A stretch of 64,000 nucleotides of DNA from Verrucomicrobiota bacterium (lineage in GTDB: Bacteria; Verrucomicrobiota; Verrucomicrobiia; JADLBR01): assembly GCA_029560585.1 (NCBI GenBank), contig JAKQKQ010000259.1, positions 93,441-157,440 on the forward strand, in the 5' to 3' direction. The position numbers were made by a program, and so were the translations under genes. Of this stretch, positions 28,460 to 37,111 are shown one piece after another. Every line of letters starts with the position of its first letter. Position 1 is the first letter of the stretch. The notes beneath the pieces were generated by a model. That model saw only the letters and a program-made list of their open reading frames with translations. It had not been told where the DNA came from and searched no databases.

Positions 28460-30040
28460 ATGGGCATTGGCTTCGGACGAGATATGGGATTCGATAATGG
28501 CGTGAGATCTTCATACGTGACCATTGTGTTGTGGGCGTCGCTCGCGGCACACTTGGCCGCTGCGCCACAGGGTCCTGTTTCGAAGCCGAATATCTTGCTC
28601 GCGATTGCGGATGACCAGTCGTGGCTCCATGCCTCCGCCTATGGATGCGGCGCAGTGCGGACACCCGCCTTCGACCGCGTGGCGAGGGCCGGCGTGCTTT
28701 TCAATAATTGCTACGGGGCGTCGCCGGGGTGCAGCCCCTGTCGCGCGGCGCTGCTCACCGGGCGCCACACGTGGATGATCGAGGAGGCTGGCACGCACGC
28801 GAGTTCATTTCCGACGAAATACGTCACCTATCCCGATATTCTGGAGAAGGATGGTTATTTCATCGGCTACACGGGAAAGGGATGGGGACCGGGCGATTGG
28901 AAGATCAGCGGGCGTGCCCGCAATCCCGCGGGGCCAGAGTTTAGCAAAGTGACCATCCGGCCGCCCTATAAGGGAATCAGTAAGAAAGACTACGCCGGGA
29001 ATTTCGCGGAGTTCCTGAAAGGGCGCCCGAAGGGCCAGCCCTTTTGTTTCTGGTATGGCGCGACCGAACCGCATCGCGGTTATGAGAAAGGTTCCGGCCT
29101 GAAGTCTGGGAAGTCGCTGGCGGATGTTGTTGTGCCGCCCTTTCTGCCTGACGTTTCCGAGATCCGCTCGGATATCCTGGATTACCTCGTCGAGATCGAG
29201 TGGTTTGATTCGCACTTGGGCCGGATGCTGGACATGTTGGAGAGAGCGGGGGAGTTGGAGAACACGCTGGTGATCGTAACCTCGGACAACGGGATGCCAT
29301 TTCCGCGCGGCAAGGCGAACTGCTATGAGTACGGCTGCCACATGCCGCTCGCGATCGCGTGGCCAGCGCGGGTCGCCGGTGGGCGCGCCGTGGACGATCT
29401 GGTCGGTTTCGTGGATCTGACCGCCACCATGCTCGATGCGGCGGGCGTCGAACATCCTCACCGGAACGACAAGGCGCTCGCGCCCGCGGGGCGGAGCATA
29501 ATGAATATCCTGGCGTCCGGCAAAGGGGGGATCGTGGATCCCACGCGGCAGTATATCTATGCGGCGCGCGAGCGACATTCCTCCTCGCGTTATAACAACT
29601 GGACTTACCCGGAGCGCTGCGTGCGCTCACGGGATTTTCTCTACGTGCGCAACTTCAAACCCGAGCGTTGGCCGGCGGGTGATCCCCAGGAACTCACGGC
29701 CGATGGAACGCCGGGCCCCATGCACGGGGCGTATCGCGACATCGACAGTGGACCCTCGTTGGAGTTTTTGGTCTCACATCGCGAGGATCGGGACATCAGC
29801 CGATTCTTCCATCTTGCTGTAGACAAGCGCCCGAGCGAGGAATTGTTCGACATCAGGAAGGATCCCGGTTGCCTCAACAATCTGGCCTCGGATCCGGCGC
29901 ACGGTGAGACGCTGAGGCAGATGCGCGAGCGGCTTAAGGGGTATCTTCGGGAGACGGGCGACCCGCGCGCGCTCGGCAATGGCGAAATCTGGGAGTCCTA
30001 TCCGCGCTACAGCCCGATCCGGAAATTCCCCGGACCGTGA
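28460..30040 (+). CDS. Secreted sulfatase (S1 family, formylglycine type)
   Basis: 526-residue alkaline-phosphatase-superfamily sulfatase. The nucleophile motif is CSPCR at residues 91-95, so Cys91 would be converted to formylglycine; TGRH follows as in the family signature. The N-terminal metal site is ILLAIADDQS, and the later acidic metal site is IVTSDNGMPFPRG. A hydrophobic signal (VTIVLWASLAAHLAAA) lies at about residues 20-35; the ATG at 28484 is an alternative start. It hydrolyses sulfate esters on polysaccharides or glycosaminoglycans. A maturase (FGE or anSME) is needed and is not in the window. Confidence 0.92.
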   Translation: MGIGFGRDMGFDNGVRSSYVTIVLWASLAAHLAAAPQGPVSKPNILLAIADDQSWLHASAYGCGAVRTPAFDRVARAGVLFNNCYGASPGCSPCRAALLTGRHTWMIEEAGTHASSFPTKYVTYPDILEKDGYFIGYTGKGWGPGDWKISGRARNPAGPEFSKVTIRPPYKGISKKDYAGNFAEFLKGRPKGQPFCFWYGATEPHRGYEKGSGLKSGKSLADVVVPPFLPDVSEIRSDILDYLVEIEWFDSHLGRMLDMLERAGELENTLVIVTSDNGMPFPRGKANCYEYGCHMPLAIAWPARVAGGRAVDDLVGFVDLTATMLDAAGVEHPHRNDKALAPAGRSIMNILASGKGGIVDPTRQYIYAARERHSSSRYNNWTYPERCVRSRDFLYVRNFKPERWPAGDPQELTADGTPGPMHGAYRDIDSGPSLEFLVSHREDRDISRFFHLAVDKRPSEELFDIRKDPGCLNNLASDPAHGETLRQMRERLKGYLRETGDPRALGNGEIWESYPRYSPIRKFPGP

Positions 30041-30140
30041 GTTGGCGGATAGGATTGTCCGCCACACGGTCTTGGGCGCGGCGTGAAGTTTCAGGTTTGG
30101 ACATCATGCCCGGACGCGCGCCGGACGGTCGACATTCGGG

Positions 30141-30238
30141 GCACCATCGGGGGTGAGAACGGGACGTAGGAGCGCGCTTGCGCGCGATTCGAATCGCCTG
30201 CAAGCAGGCTCCTTCAATTCGATGTCTGAATTTTCGAG
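30141..30238 (+). repeat. REP-like multi-hairpin element, copy B
   Basis: Core AGGAGC | GCGCTTGCGC | GCGATTCGAATCGC | CTGCAAGCAG | GCTCCT: a closing stem around three adjacent hairpins, all perfect in this copy. About 30 bases of less conserved sequence precede it (GCACC to GGGACG) and a tail ending GTCTGAATTTTCGAG follows. The tail stops at the base before the cysS stop codon (30239-30241). It lies between two converging genes. Confidence 0.88.
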
Positions 30239-31729
30239 CTAGGGCATGGGCGAGGCCATGCGCGAGAGATCGTAGCCGCCCTTGGTGTCGCGGACGCTCC
30301 AGCCCCGGGATTCGATCTGCGCGCGGAGGCGATCGGCCTCTTTGAATTCGCGGGCCTGCTTGGCTTTCCATCTGGCCTCAGCGAGGGCGCGGATGTCCTC
30401 TGGTGCCTCTGGGGCTGGGGCATCGGGAACGAGTCGCAATCCTAGGGCATACAGGAGACGGTGGAGGGCGCGGCGCTCGGCCCCGGCATCTTTGGGGGCG
30501 AGCGCCGTGCCCCGGATCCTGGATTCAAGTTCGGCGGCCGAGGTGAAGAGTCGCCCGAGCGCCGCGGGGGTATTGAGGTCGTCGAGGAGGGCTTCCCATG
30601 CGGTACCGAAGGCACCCATGCCCTGACTTGCGTCGCCCAGGCCGTGGAGAGTTTGTGCGCCGAAGCCTGGCGGGCCAGCGTCCGGAGCGAGCCCGGCGAG
30701 CGCGCGGTCGAGCCTCGTGAGTCGGCCCAGTGCGCTATGGGCCGCGGCGAGGGAGTCCCAGGTGAAGTTCAAGGGTTGCCGATAATGGCCGGAGACCAGG
30801 ACGTAGCGCAGGTCTTCGGGCGCGAAGCCGCGGGCGCGGACATCGTCGAGGGTGAAGAGGTTGCCGAGGCTCTTGGACATCTTGCGGTCCTCGACCATGA
30901 GGTGGGCGACGTGGAACCAGTGGCGGGCGAAGGTATGGCCGGTTGCGGCCTCGCTCTGGGCGATCTCGTTTTCGTGATGGGGGAAGATGAGATCCACGCC
31001 GCCGGAATGGACATCGAAGGTTTCGCCGAGGTACTCGATGCTCATGGCGCTGCACTCGATGTGCCAGCCGGGTCGCCCTTCGCCCCAAGGGCTGGGCCAA
31101 GCGTTGGGACCATCCTCTGGTTTGCGGGCTTTCCACAGCGCAAAATCCGCGGCGGATTCACGGGCATACTCATCGGCATCCTCCCGGTGTTCGGTGCGCC
31201 CGGCGGCCGGTTGGCCCGTGGTGATCTCGCGTTCGGCCAGGCGGGAGAGATGCCCGTAGGCGGGGAAAGAGCTGACGTCGAAATAGACGGAGCCGTCGGC
31301 GGCGACGTAGGCGTGGCCTGCGGCGATAAGGCGCTCGATGAGGCGGATCTGGTGGGGGATGTGGGCGACCGCACCGGGCTCGTGGTGGGGGGGCAGGATG
31401 TTCAGGGCGCCCGCGTCGGCATGGAGCCGGGCGGTCCAGCGGGCAGTGAATTCGGCCAGGGGAAGACCTTCGGCCTGGGACTGGCGAATTGTTTTATCAT
31501 CCACGTCGGTGAGATTGCGCACGTGGCGGGTTGGCGTGCCGGAGAGTTCTACGGTGCGACGGAAGACGTCTTGGAGCAGGAAGGTGCGGAGGTTGCCGAC
31601 GTGCGCAGGGCCGTAGACCGTGGGGCCGCAGCAGTAGAATCGCAGCGACTTGCCGTCGGCGGCCGCGATCGGCCTCGCCTCGCGGGAGAGGGTGTCGTAG
31701 AGGTGAAGGGTAGGCTGTGTTTGGGACAT
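30239..31729 (-). CDS. cysS: Cysteinyl-tRNA synthetase
   Basis: 496 residues from the ATG at 31729 ([16 protein letters not shown]); in-frame upstream Met codons lack family-like sequence. Class I signatures: [12 protein letters not shown] (the HIGH-type motif, HVGN here, close to the HIGN form common in this enzyme) and [12 protein letters not shown] (KMSKS). The zinc ligands are visible: Cys in FYCCGPT, Cys in [10 protein letters not shown], and His and Glu in [12 protein letters not shown]. The anticodon-binding helical bundle follows. It charges tRNA-Cys with cysteine. The stop codon directly abuts a palindromic repeat. Confidence 0.96.
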   Translation of the reverse strand: MSQTQPTLHLYDTLSREARPIAAADGKSLRFYCCGPTVYGPAHVGNLRTFLLQDVFRRTVELSGTPTRHVRNLTDVDDKTIRQSQAEGLPLAEFTARWTARLHADAGALNILPPHHEPGAVAHIPHQIRLIERLIAAGHAYVAADGSVYFDVSSFPAYGHLSRLAEREITTGQPAAGRTEHREDADEYARESAADFALWKARKPEDGPNAWPSPWGEGRPGWHIECSAMSIEYLGETFDVHSGGVDLIFPHHENEIAQSEAATGHTFARHWFHVAHLMVEDRKMSKSLGNLFTLDDVRARGFAPEDLRYVLVSGHYRQPLNFTWDSLAAAHSALGRLTRLDRALAGLAPDAGPPGFGAQTLHGLGDASQGMGAFGTAWEALLDDLNTPAALGRLFTSAAELESRIRGTALAPKDAGAERRALHRLLYALGLRLVPDAPAPEAPEDIRALAEARWKAKQAREFKEADRLRAQIESRGWSVRDTKGGYDLSRMASPMP

Positions 31730-31846
31730 GGGGGCAGGGGGTTTGTAGCCGTGCAGGAGCGGTGGCGCAAGCGTCGGGCGCGGGCGTGCCCTCGGTGGCG
31801 CCCAAGACTCGCTTGGCATCCGATGCGCGCGGCGCATCATCAACCG

Positions 31847-32068
31847 ATGGCAGACGAAGGAGCTGGCGGGCGCGGGCTAGACAGGCTGTTGGCCAAGGTG
31901 TGCACAAACTGTCCGATGTGTCGCCGGGCCCGGTCAAAGGGGCGCGGTTTTGCGTTTTGGCTGGTGAGCCGAGTGGAACGGGGCGTGTGCCCGTTCTGCG
32001 CGGCGTACGAGAGGGTGACGGGGCGGCGCGCGCACGAGGCGATCCGGCCTGGCGAGCGAGTTAAGTGA
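31847..32068 (+). CDS. Small zinc-ribbon-like protein (73 aa)
   Basis: A short frame read from the ATG at 31847 (or 31823, eight residues longer) up to the TGA at 32066-32068. The product is basic, with two Cys pairs: CTNCPMC and, about 25 residues later, CPFC, separated by an aromatic/basic stretch (FAFWLVSRVERGV). This spacing is that of a four-Cys zinc ribbon. It occupies the otherwise empty gap between the divergent cysS start and the dtxR promoter. No Shine-Dalgarno sequence is seen at either ATG, and the family is unknown, so it is a candidate only. Confidence 0.45.
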   Translation: MADEGAGGRGLDRLLAKVCTNCPMCRRARSKGRGFAFWLVSRVERGVCPFCAAYERVTGRRAHEAIRPGERVK

Positions 32069-32082
32069 AACTAACAAAGGTG

Positions 32083-32111
32083 TTGAATGCTACACCACCG
32101 GTGCTAGTGTA
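32083..32111 (+). promoter_or_regulatory. Putative leaderless promoter and operator of the dtxR-feoB operon
   Basis: TTGAAT at 32083-32088 and TAGTGT at 32105-32110 form a -35/-10 pair with a 16-base spacer. The operon's ATG is at 32116, six bases after the -10, and no ribosome site comes before it, so the message is probably leaderless. The inverted repeat TACAC (32091-32095) / GTGTA (32107-32111) spans the spacer and -10, with CACCGGTG inside it. Its position suits an operator for the metal-sensing regulator encoded next. Confidence 0.45.
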
Positions 32112-32115
32112 AAAC

Positions 32116-33036
32116 ATGAGGCTATCGAAGGGAGACCAGCGGCGGGTGCTGGTGGAGGACGTGCTGAAGCACCTGCACGATTGCCGGAGTCGGGGGGTGT
32201 CGGCGACGGAGGCGAGTGCGGGGGGTGCGCTGGGCGTGGGGCTGGATCGGATTGCGAAGCTGTTGCCGGAGCTGGTGGAGGCGGGGCTGGTGGAGCGGCG
32301 TGGCGATTGTTTGGAGCTGACGGTGGCTGGGGAAGGCTACGCGCTATCGGTGATACGGGCGCACCGGCTGTACGAGACGTATCTGGCGGATCGCACGGGA
32401 ACGCCGCTGGGCGAGTGGCATCGGCGCGCGGAGGTGGAGGAGCACCGCCTGAGTCCGGTGGCGCAGGATCGGCTGGCGGACAGCCTTGGGAATCCGAGGT
32501 TTGATCCGCACGGGGATCCGATACCGACGCGGGGCGGTGAGGTGGTGGCGCAGGCGGGGCGACCGCTGAGTGGATTTGTGGCCGGGGAAGATCTGGTGGT
32601 GACCCACATGGAGGACGAGCCCGAGGAGGTTTTTTCGGAGATCGCGAAGCTGCGGTTGGCGCCGGGGATGCGGCTGAGGGTTTTGGGTTGCTCGCGCGGG
32701 CGGCTCCGGGTGGAGGTGGAGGGGCTGGTGCAGGAGTTGAGTCTCGTGGCGGCGGAACGGGTGCACGCGGTGTTGTCGCCTGCGGGGGGACCGGCGGCGT
32801 CGCAGAGGCGATTGTCGGCGATCTCGCTTGGGGAATCGGCGCGGGTGCTGGGGATCTCGCCGGCGTGCCGGGGCAGCGAGCGGACGCGGCTTTTGGATCT
32901 GGGCGTGGTGCCGGGCAGCATCGTGGAGGCGGCGTTCTCGGGTCCTTTGGGTGATCCGACGGCGTACCGGCTGCGCGGGACGATGGTGGGGCTGCGGCGG
33001 GAGCAGGCGGAGCAAATTTTTGTTGAGCGGATTTGA
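32116..33036 (+). CDS. DtxR-family metal-dependent regulator fused to FeoA-like domains
   Basis: 306 residues. Residues 1-75 are a winged helix (VLKHLHDCRSRGVSATEASAG, then LDRIAKLLPELVEAGLVERR). Residues 75-140 are the metal-binding and dimerisation domain, with IRAHRLYETYLAD, EVEEHRLSP and LGNPRFDPHGDPIP as in DtxR/MntR proteins. Two small beta-barrel (SH3/FeoA-like) regions follow: about 155-220 and about 230-306, the last (SLGESARVLGISPACRGSERTRLLDLGVVPGS) being a clear FeoA domain. The fusion supplies both regulator and FeoA function for the FeoB genes that follow at 33055. It presumably represses the operon when Fe(II) is high. Confidence 0.88.
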   Translation: MRLSKGDQRRVLVEDVLKHLHDCRSRGVSATEASAGGALGVGLDRIAKLLPELVEAGLVERRGDCLELTVAGEGYALSVIRAHRLYETYLADRTGTPLGEWHRRAEVEEHRLSPVAQDRLADSLGNPRFDPHGDPIPTRGGEVVAQAGRPLSGFVAGEDLVVTHMEDEPEEVFSEIAKLRLAPGMRLRVLGCSRGRLRVEVEGLVQELSLVAAERVHAVLSPAGGPAASQRRLSAISLGESARVLGISPACRGSERTRLLDLGVVPGSIVEAAFSGPLGDPTAYRLRGTMVGLRREQAEQIFVERI

Positions 33037-33054
33037 GGGGGAAGGGCGACGGTG

Positions 33055-33867
33055 ATGGGAAGTTGTGCGAGCTGTGGTGCGGGCGGATGCGGGACTGCGG
33101 AGGTGCGCGTGCCCGGGTTGCAGCGCCTGGGTTTGAGGCCGGGCACGTGGGACGGGATCGTGGCGCTGGCGGGAAATCCGAACACTGGCAAGAGCACGGT
33201 ATTCAATCGGCTGACGGGGTTGCGGCAGCACACGGGCAACTGGCCCGGGAAGACGATCGCGAGGGCGGAGGGCGGTTTCGCCTATCGCGGGCGCCGATAC
33301 AGGCTGATCGATCTGCCGGGGACATACTCGCTGCTGTCGGCATCGCCGGACGAAGAGGTGGCGCGAGATTTCATCCTATTCGGGAGGCCCGACGTGGTGG
33401 TGGTGGTGACGGATGCCACCGCGCTGGAGAGGAACCTGAATCTGGCGCTGCAGGTGCTTCAGATCACGGAACGGGTGGTGGTCTGCCTGAATCTTACGGA
33501 CGAGGCGCGGGCACTGGGCGTGGAGGTGGATGTGGCGGGGCTATCGGAAGATCTGGGGGTGCCGGTGGTGCCGTGCGTGGCGCGGGAGGGCGAAGGGATG
33601 ATCGCTCTATTGGATGCGGTCCACGGCGTGAGCGTGGGCGAGATCGAATGCCGTCCGCGGAGGTTGAAGTTGAGCGTGCCGGGTCTGACTGGGGCGCTCG
33701 ATCGGCTGACATCGCTGGTGACCGGGGCGTTCGGGGATCTGCCGCAGGCGCGATGGGTTGCGCTGCGCCTGCTGCATGGGGATCGGCGGATCACGGAGGC
33801 GGTGCGGACCGGCGAGATCGCGCGGTTGGGCGCGGCGGTCCCCGCGGAATCGGGGGCGAGGTCGTGA
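33055..33867 (+). CDS. feoB: FeoB N-terminal GTPase as a separate gene
   Basis: 270 residues from the ATG at 33055 (a GTG just before it is equally possible), with GAAGGG about 8 bases upstream. This is the FeoB G domain only: G1 as GNPNTGKST (residues 41-48), G3 as DLPGTYSL, and G4 as NLTD, which is the canonical NKxD variant of FeoB. An unusual Cys motif lies at the very N-terminus (Cys4, Cys7, Cys12 in MGSCASCGAGGCG). The helical GDI-like region continues to about residue 265 and then stops. The permease half begins in a GTGA overlap. The protein should gate ferrous iron transport in complex with the separate membrane subunit. Confidence 0.9.
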   Translation: MGSCASCGAGGCGTAEVRVPGLQRLGLRPGTWDGIVALAGNPNTGKSTVFNRLTGLRQHTGNWPGKTIARAEGGFAYRGRRYRLIDLPGTYSLLSASPDEEVARDFILFGRPDVVVVVTDATALERNLNLALQVLQITERVVVCLNLTDEARALGVEVDVAGLSEDLGVPVVPCVAREGEGMIALLDAVHGVSVGEIECRPRRLKLSVPGLTGALDRLTSLVTGAFGDLPQARWVALRLLHGDRRITEAVRTGEIARLGAAVPAESGARS

Positions 33868-35291
33868 GGGCCGGGGAATCGGATGCCGCGGGTGCGGTGC
33901 TCGATGCCGCGCGGGAGCTTGGGTGGCATCTGCCGCCAGACCTGAACGATCGGATCACCGAGGCCATCTACGCGGAGTCGTCAGAGATCGCGGGGCGAAG
34001 GATCCGTCGGAGGGGCGGATCGTTGCGGCTGGCATGGCAGGAGACCCTGGATCGAATCTTGACCGGGAGGTGGACGGGGATACCCGTCATGCTGCTGCTG
34101 CTCGGGTCGGTGCTTTGGGTGACGATCGTCGGCGCGAACTATCCGTCGGCATTGCTCGCGGACCTGCTGCTGAATCGCGGGTGGCATCTTCTCCGCGAGG
34201 CGGCACATGCGATGGGAGTACCGGGCTGGCTGGGGGGGATAACGGTGGACGGGATGTATCTGACGACGGCGTGGGTGGTGAGCGTGATGCTGCCGCCCAT
34301 GGCCATCTTCTTTCCCATTTTCACGATCCTGGAGGATTTTGGCTATCTGCCACGCGTCGCGTTCAACCTGGACCGGATATTCAAGGCGGTGGGGGCGCAC
34401 GGGAAGCAGGCGCTGACGATGTCGATGGGGCTGGGGTGCAACGCGGCCGGGGTGGTGGCCTGCCGCATCATCGATTCGCCGCGCGAGCGGCTGATCGCGA
34501 TCGTGACAAACAATTTCGCGCTCTGCAACGGGCGGTGGCCGACTCAGATGCTGATCGCAAGCGTCTTCGTGGGCGGGCTGTTTCCGCCGGTGCTGGGCGG
34601 GTTTGCGGCGGCCGGTGCGGTGCTATTGGTGGCGGGGCTGGGGTTTGCGCTGGCGTGGCTGGCTTCGCTGGTGTTGAGCCGGACGGTGCTACGAGGCGAG
34701 GCGTCGACCTTCAGCCTCGAGTTGCCGCCATATCGGCCACCGAACATCCTGCGCACATTCTACACATCGATCATCGACCGGACGATTTTCGTGCTATTTC
34801 GAGCGGTGGTGTTCGCGCTACCGGCCGGGGCGGTGATCTGGCTAACGGCGAACGTCCAAGTCGGGGGCCAATCGCTCGCGTACTGGATGGTGGCGGCGCT
34901 TGATGGCCCCGGGTGGTGGTTGGGGCTCAATGGCGTCATCCTGGTTGCCTACATCGTCGCCATCCCCGCCAACGAGATCGTGATTCCGACCGTGCTGATG
35001 CTGACGGTTCTTTTGACGGGGCAGACGGGAGCGGGTCCGGGGGTGATGTTCGAGGTTGATGATGCCGACCGTTTCCGGCAGATCTTGGCGGCGGGAGGAT
35101 GGACGGCGCTCACGGGCGTGTGCCTGATGATTTTCAGCCTGTGCCACAATCCGTGCTCGACGACCATCTACACGATCTGGCGAGAGACCCGGAGTGCCAA
35201 GTGGACGGTGCTGGCCACGCTGCTGCCGTTTGTGCCCGGGGTGATCTTGTGCGTTTTGATCGCGTGCGTCTGGCGCGCCATGGCCGCGTGA
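33864..35291 (+). CDS. feoB: FeoB membrane permease domain as a separate gene
   Basis: 475 residues starting at GTG in a 4-bp overlap (GTGA) with the GTPase gene. The long frame upstream of this point is a shadow of the GTPase. It has about eight membrane spans with both Gate repeats: PPMAIFFPIFTILEDFGYLPR and later IVAIPANEIVIPTV. The usual MGFGCNVPA motif appears as MGLGCNAAGVVACR, and the core NxFxxCxxRxP segment as TNNFALCNGRWP. The C-terminal HNPCSTTIYTIWRETRS is the conserved final signature. The Cys of GCN and of ALCNG are retained. It moves Fe(II) across the inner membrane. Confidence 0.92.
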   Translation: MRAGESDAAGAVLDAARELGWHLPPDLNDRITEAIYAESSEIAGRRIRRRGGSLRLAWQETLDRILTGRWTGIPVMLLLLGSVLWVTIVGANYPSALLADLLLNRGWHLLREAAHAMGVPGWLGGITVDGMYLTTAWVVSVMLPPMAIFFPIFTILEDFGYLPRVAFNLDRIFKAVGAHGKQALTMSMGLGCNAAGVVACRIIDSPRERLIAIVTNNFALCNGRWPTQMLIASVFVGGLFPPVLGGFAAAGAVLLVAGLGFALAWLASLVLSRTVLRGEASTFSLELPPYRPPNILRTFYTSIIDRTIFVLFRAVVFALPAGAVIWLTANVQVGGQSLAYWMVAALDGPGWWLGLNGVILVAYIVAIPANEIVIPTVLMLTVLLTGQTGAGPGVMFEVDDADRFRQILAAGGWTALTGVCLMIFSLCHNPCSTTIYTIWRETRSAKWTVLATLLPFVPGVILCVLIACVWRAMAA

Positions 35292-35429
35292 CGTGTGTGG
35301 GCCATGCGCCGGCGCGCTCGGCGGCGGCTCGATCGGCCGATTCTCTGTCTGGTCAAGCCGGTGCCGCATCGGTAAAAAGAATGCGCGCGGCGCGGTGAGA
35401 TGATGGCCGCGCCAACCGATGGAGGCACG

Positions 35430-37004
35430 ATGGGCAACAAGGCGATATTGGTACCGGTCGATGGGGCATCAAACATCAAGCTGGAGGCGCTGGATTACGA
35501 CACGCTGGCGACGGCGCATTCCGTGGTGGCGGATAGCCCGAAGGCCGAGCGAGGGGGGTTGAAATTCAACGACACGGGGGCGGAATTTGGCTGGTTTGAT
35601 GGCGCGATCCGGGCGATGCCGGCTGCGCTGCGGGACGCGGCGGTGGTGGCCCCCGTCGCGAGAGGGGCGTCTGGTGGGCTCGTGGGTGCCGACAACTCGC
35701 TGGCGGAGGTGCCGGGCGAGGGGCTTACCTTGGCGTACACGCAGGGCTATCCGGCGCGGGTGGACGAGCGCTTTGCCGAGATCGCGGGGTCACGCGAGGG
35801 CTTCTTTGAGGAGACGGGATCGATCAGAGATTTTCCCGGTTCGCTGACCCTGCTGAAGCGGTTCTTGTTCGAAGAGATGGAGCGACCCGAGGTGCTGTCG
35901 CGGGCGGCGGGCTTCGCGCATTACGGGGCGCTGATGGGCGGGCACTTTTTTGGTGGTGACTACCTTGCGGCGATAAGGTTGGCCGGCAACGAGCACAGCT
36001 ATTGGATGTGCCACTCGGGCGCGCGCGACGTGAGGGCCAAGCCGGGGACACCTAGCCGCGCAGCGAAGAAGGTGGCGTCTTTTGGACGGCTCGTTCCGGC
36101 GGAGGCGTCGGTGTGCTATCGGGCGCTGGGACAAATGCCCGAGGCGCAGGCGAGAGGGCTGGGGCTGGCGGGGCGGCCCCGGGTTATCGCAGGTGGTCAC
36201 GACACTTGCCTGTCGCACATCCCCGTGCTCTCCACTTTTTATCAGGCATTCCCGGAGATGGCTGGCAAGCCCGTCCTGCAGGTGGAGGCGGGGACATGGG
36301 CAATGATCGCGCAGGTGGGTGGTGCGGCGCGGGTGCCCGGTGACGGTTTCACGCGCGACATCATCATCCAGGGCACGGTCGATGGCGAGCCCGTGACGAC
36401 CGGCCGGTATGGCAGCGGTGCGGATTTCACATTCCTGAAGAAGCTCGCCCAAGAAAAGGGCAAGGGTTTCCAGCGGACGGCGGATCCCGCGGCCATTGGC
36501 CGGTTCCTCTCGGCGGCGGACGTGTTCGTTGTCCCGAACGTGGATCCGTCGCTGCACAAGACCGGGCCGTTCCCCGAGGCGAGGGGCCGGATCATCGGGG
36601 AGGGGGCATTCTTTGCGGACGCCGAGGTGGCTTTCCTCGCGACCAACGTGATGACGGCGCTGGCGGTGGCGCAGCAGGTGGATGCCATTGCGCAGGACGC
36701 GTCGGTGCCGATCGTGCTGACGGCGGGCGGGTCGAAGGACCCGTGTTTCGCGGGTCTGATTGCCACGGTGACGGGGCGCAGGACTTACGCGATGTTCGAT
36801 AAAGACGGACAGGCCGTGAGCGAGACGACGACGTTGGGCGCGGCGATCTGCGGCAAGGCGGCGTGTCTTGGAATCCATCCCTACAAGGTGGACACGGCCC
36901 CGCTGGGGGTGCGGTATCGGAGAGTCGATGCGCTGTCCGCAGACGTGGCGCGCCCGCTCAAGGCATACCGTGAAAAATGGTTGGCGAGGGTGCGGGAGGG
37001 CTGA
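35430..37004 (+). CDS. FGGY-family carbohydrate kinase
   Basis: 524 residues from the ATG at 35430, chosen over 35400 because GGAGG lies just upstream. The ASKHA fold is recognisable: a first phosphate loop region (ILVPVDGASNIKLEALD), VPGEGLTLAYTQGYP, and in the second half VIAGGHDTCLSHIPVL, matching the FGGY GGHD signature, then IVLTAGGSKDPCF for the adenosine loop. Closest in general style to fuculokinase or rhamnulokinase relatives, but the first phosphate loop (VDGASNIK) departs from the usual DxGTxxxK, so the sugar is unassigned. It precedes a DUF1080 gene, consistent with a sugar-use cluster. Confidence 0.75.
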   Translation: MGNKAILVPVDGASNIKLEALDYDTLATAHSVVADSPKAERGGLKFNDTGAEFGWFDGAIRAMPAALRDAAVVAPVARGASGGLVGADNSLAEVPGEGLTLAYTQGYPARVDERFAEIAGSREGFFEETGSIRDFPGSLTLLKRFLFEEMERPEVLSRAAGFAHYGALMGGHFFGGDYLAAIRLAGNEHSYWMCHSGARDVRAKPGTPSRAAKKVASFGRLVPAEASVCYRALGQMPEAQARGLGLAGRPRVIAGGHDTCLSHIPVLSTFYQAFPEMAGKPVLQVEAGTWAMIAQVGGAARVPGDGFTRDIIIQGTVDGEPVTTGRYGSGADFTFLKKLAQEKGKGFQRTADPAAIGRFLSAADVFVVPNVDPSLHKTGPFPEARGRIIGEGAFFADAEVAFLATNVMTALAVAQQVDAIAQDASVPIVLTAGGSKDPCFAGLIATVTGRRTYAMFDKDGQAVSETTTLGAAICGKAACLGIHPYKVDTAPLGVRYRRVDALSADVARPLKAYREKWLARVREG

Positions 37005-37111
37005 GGGAAGATAGAAGGCGTTCGGCGTCGGACGATCGGCTGCAAATCCCGATAACTGACATTCAGCAACCAGCGTTTGACAGGGGAGATTCAACTGCAG
37101 AAAGCGGTGGC

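Noticed and set aside
30239..31729. HVGN instead of HIGH in cysteinyl-tRNA synthetase as a possible active-site defect.
   Set aside because: HIGN is common in this enzyme family and all zinc and KMSKS residues are intact.
30461..31822. Long open frame on the plus strand across cysS.
   Set aside because: It is antisense to a clearly conserved gene and arises from GC-rich codon usage; only its final part beyond the cysS start (31823-32068) has protein-like features.
33033..33863. Upstream part of the FeoB permease frame, which could suggest one long protein.
   Set aside because: It is out of frame with the obvious GTPase coding sequence and has a glycine/arginine-rich composition without motifs; the GTG at 33864 is the credible start.
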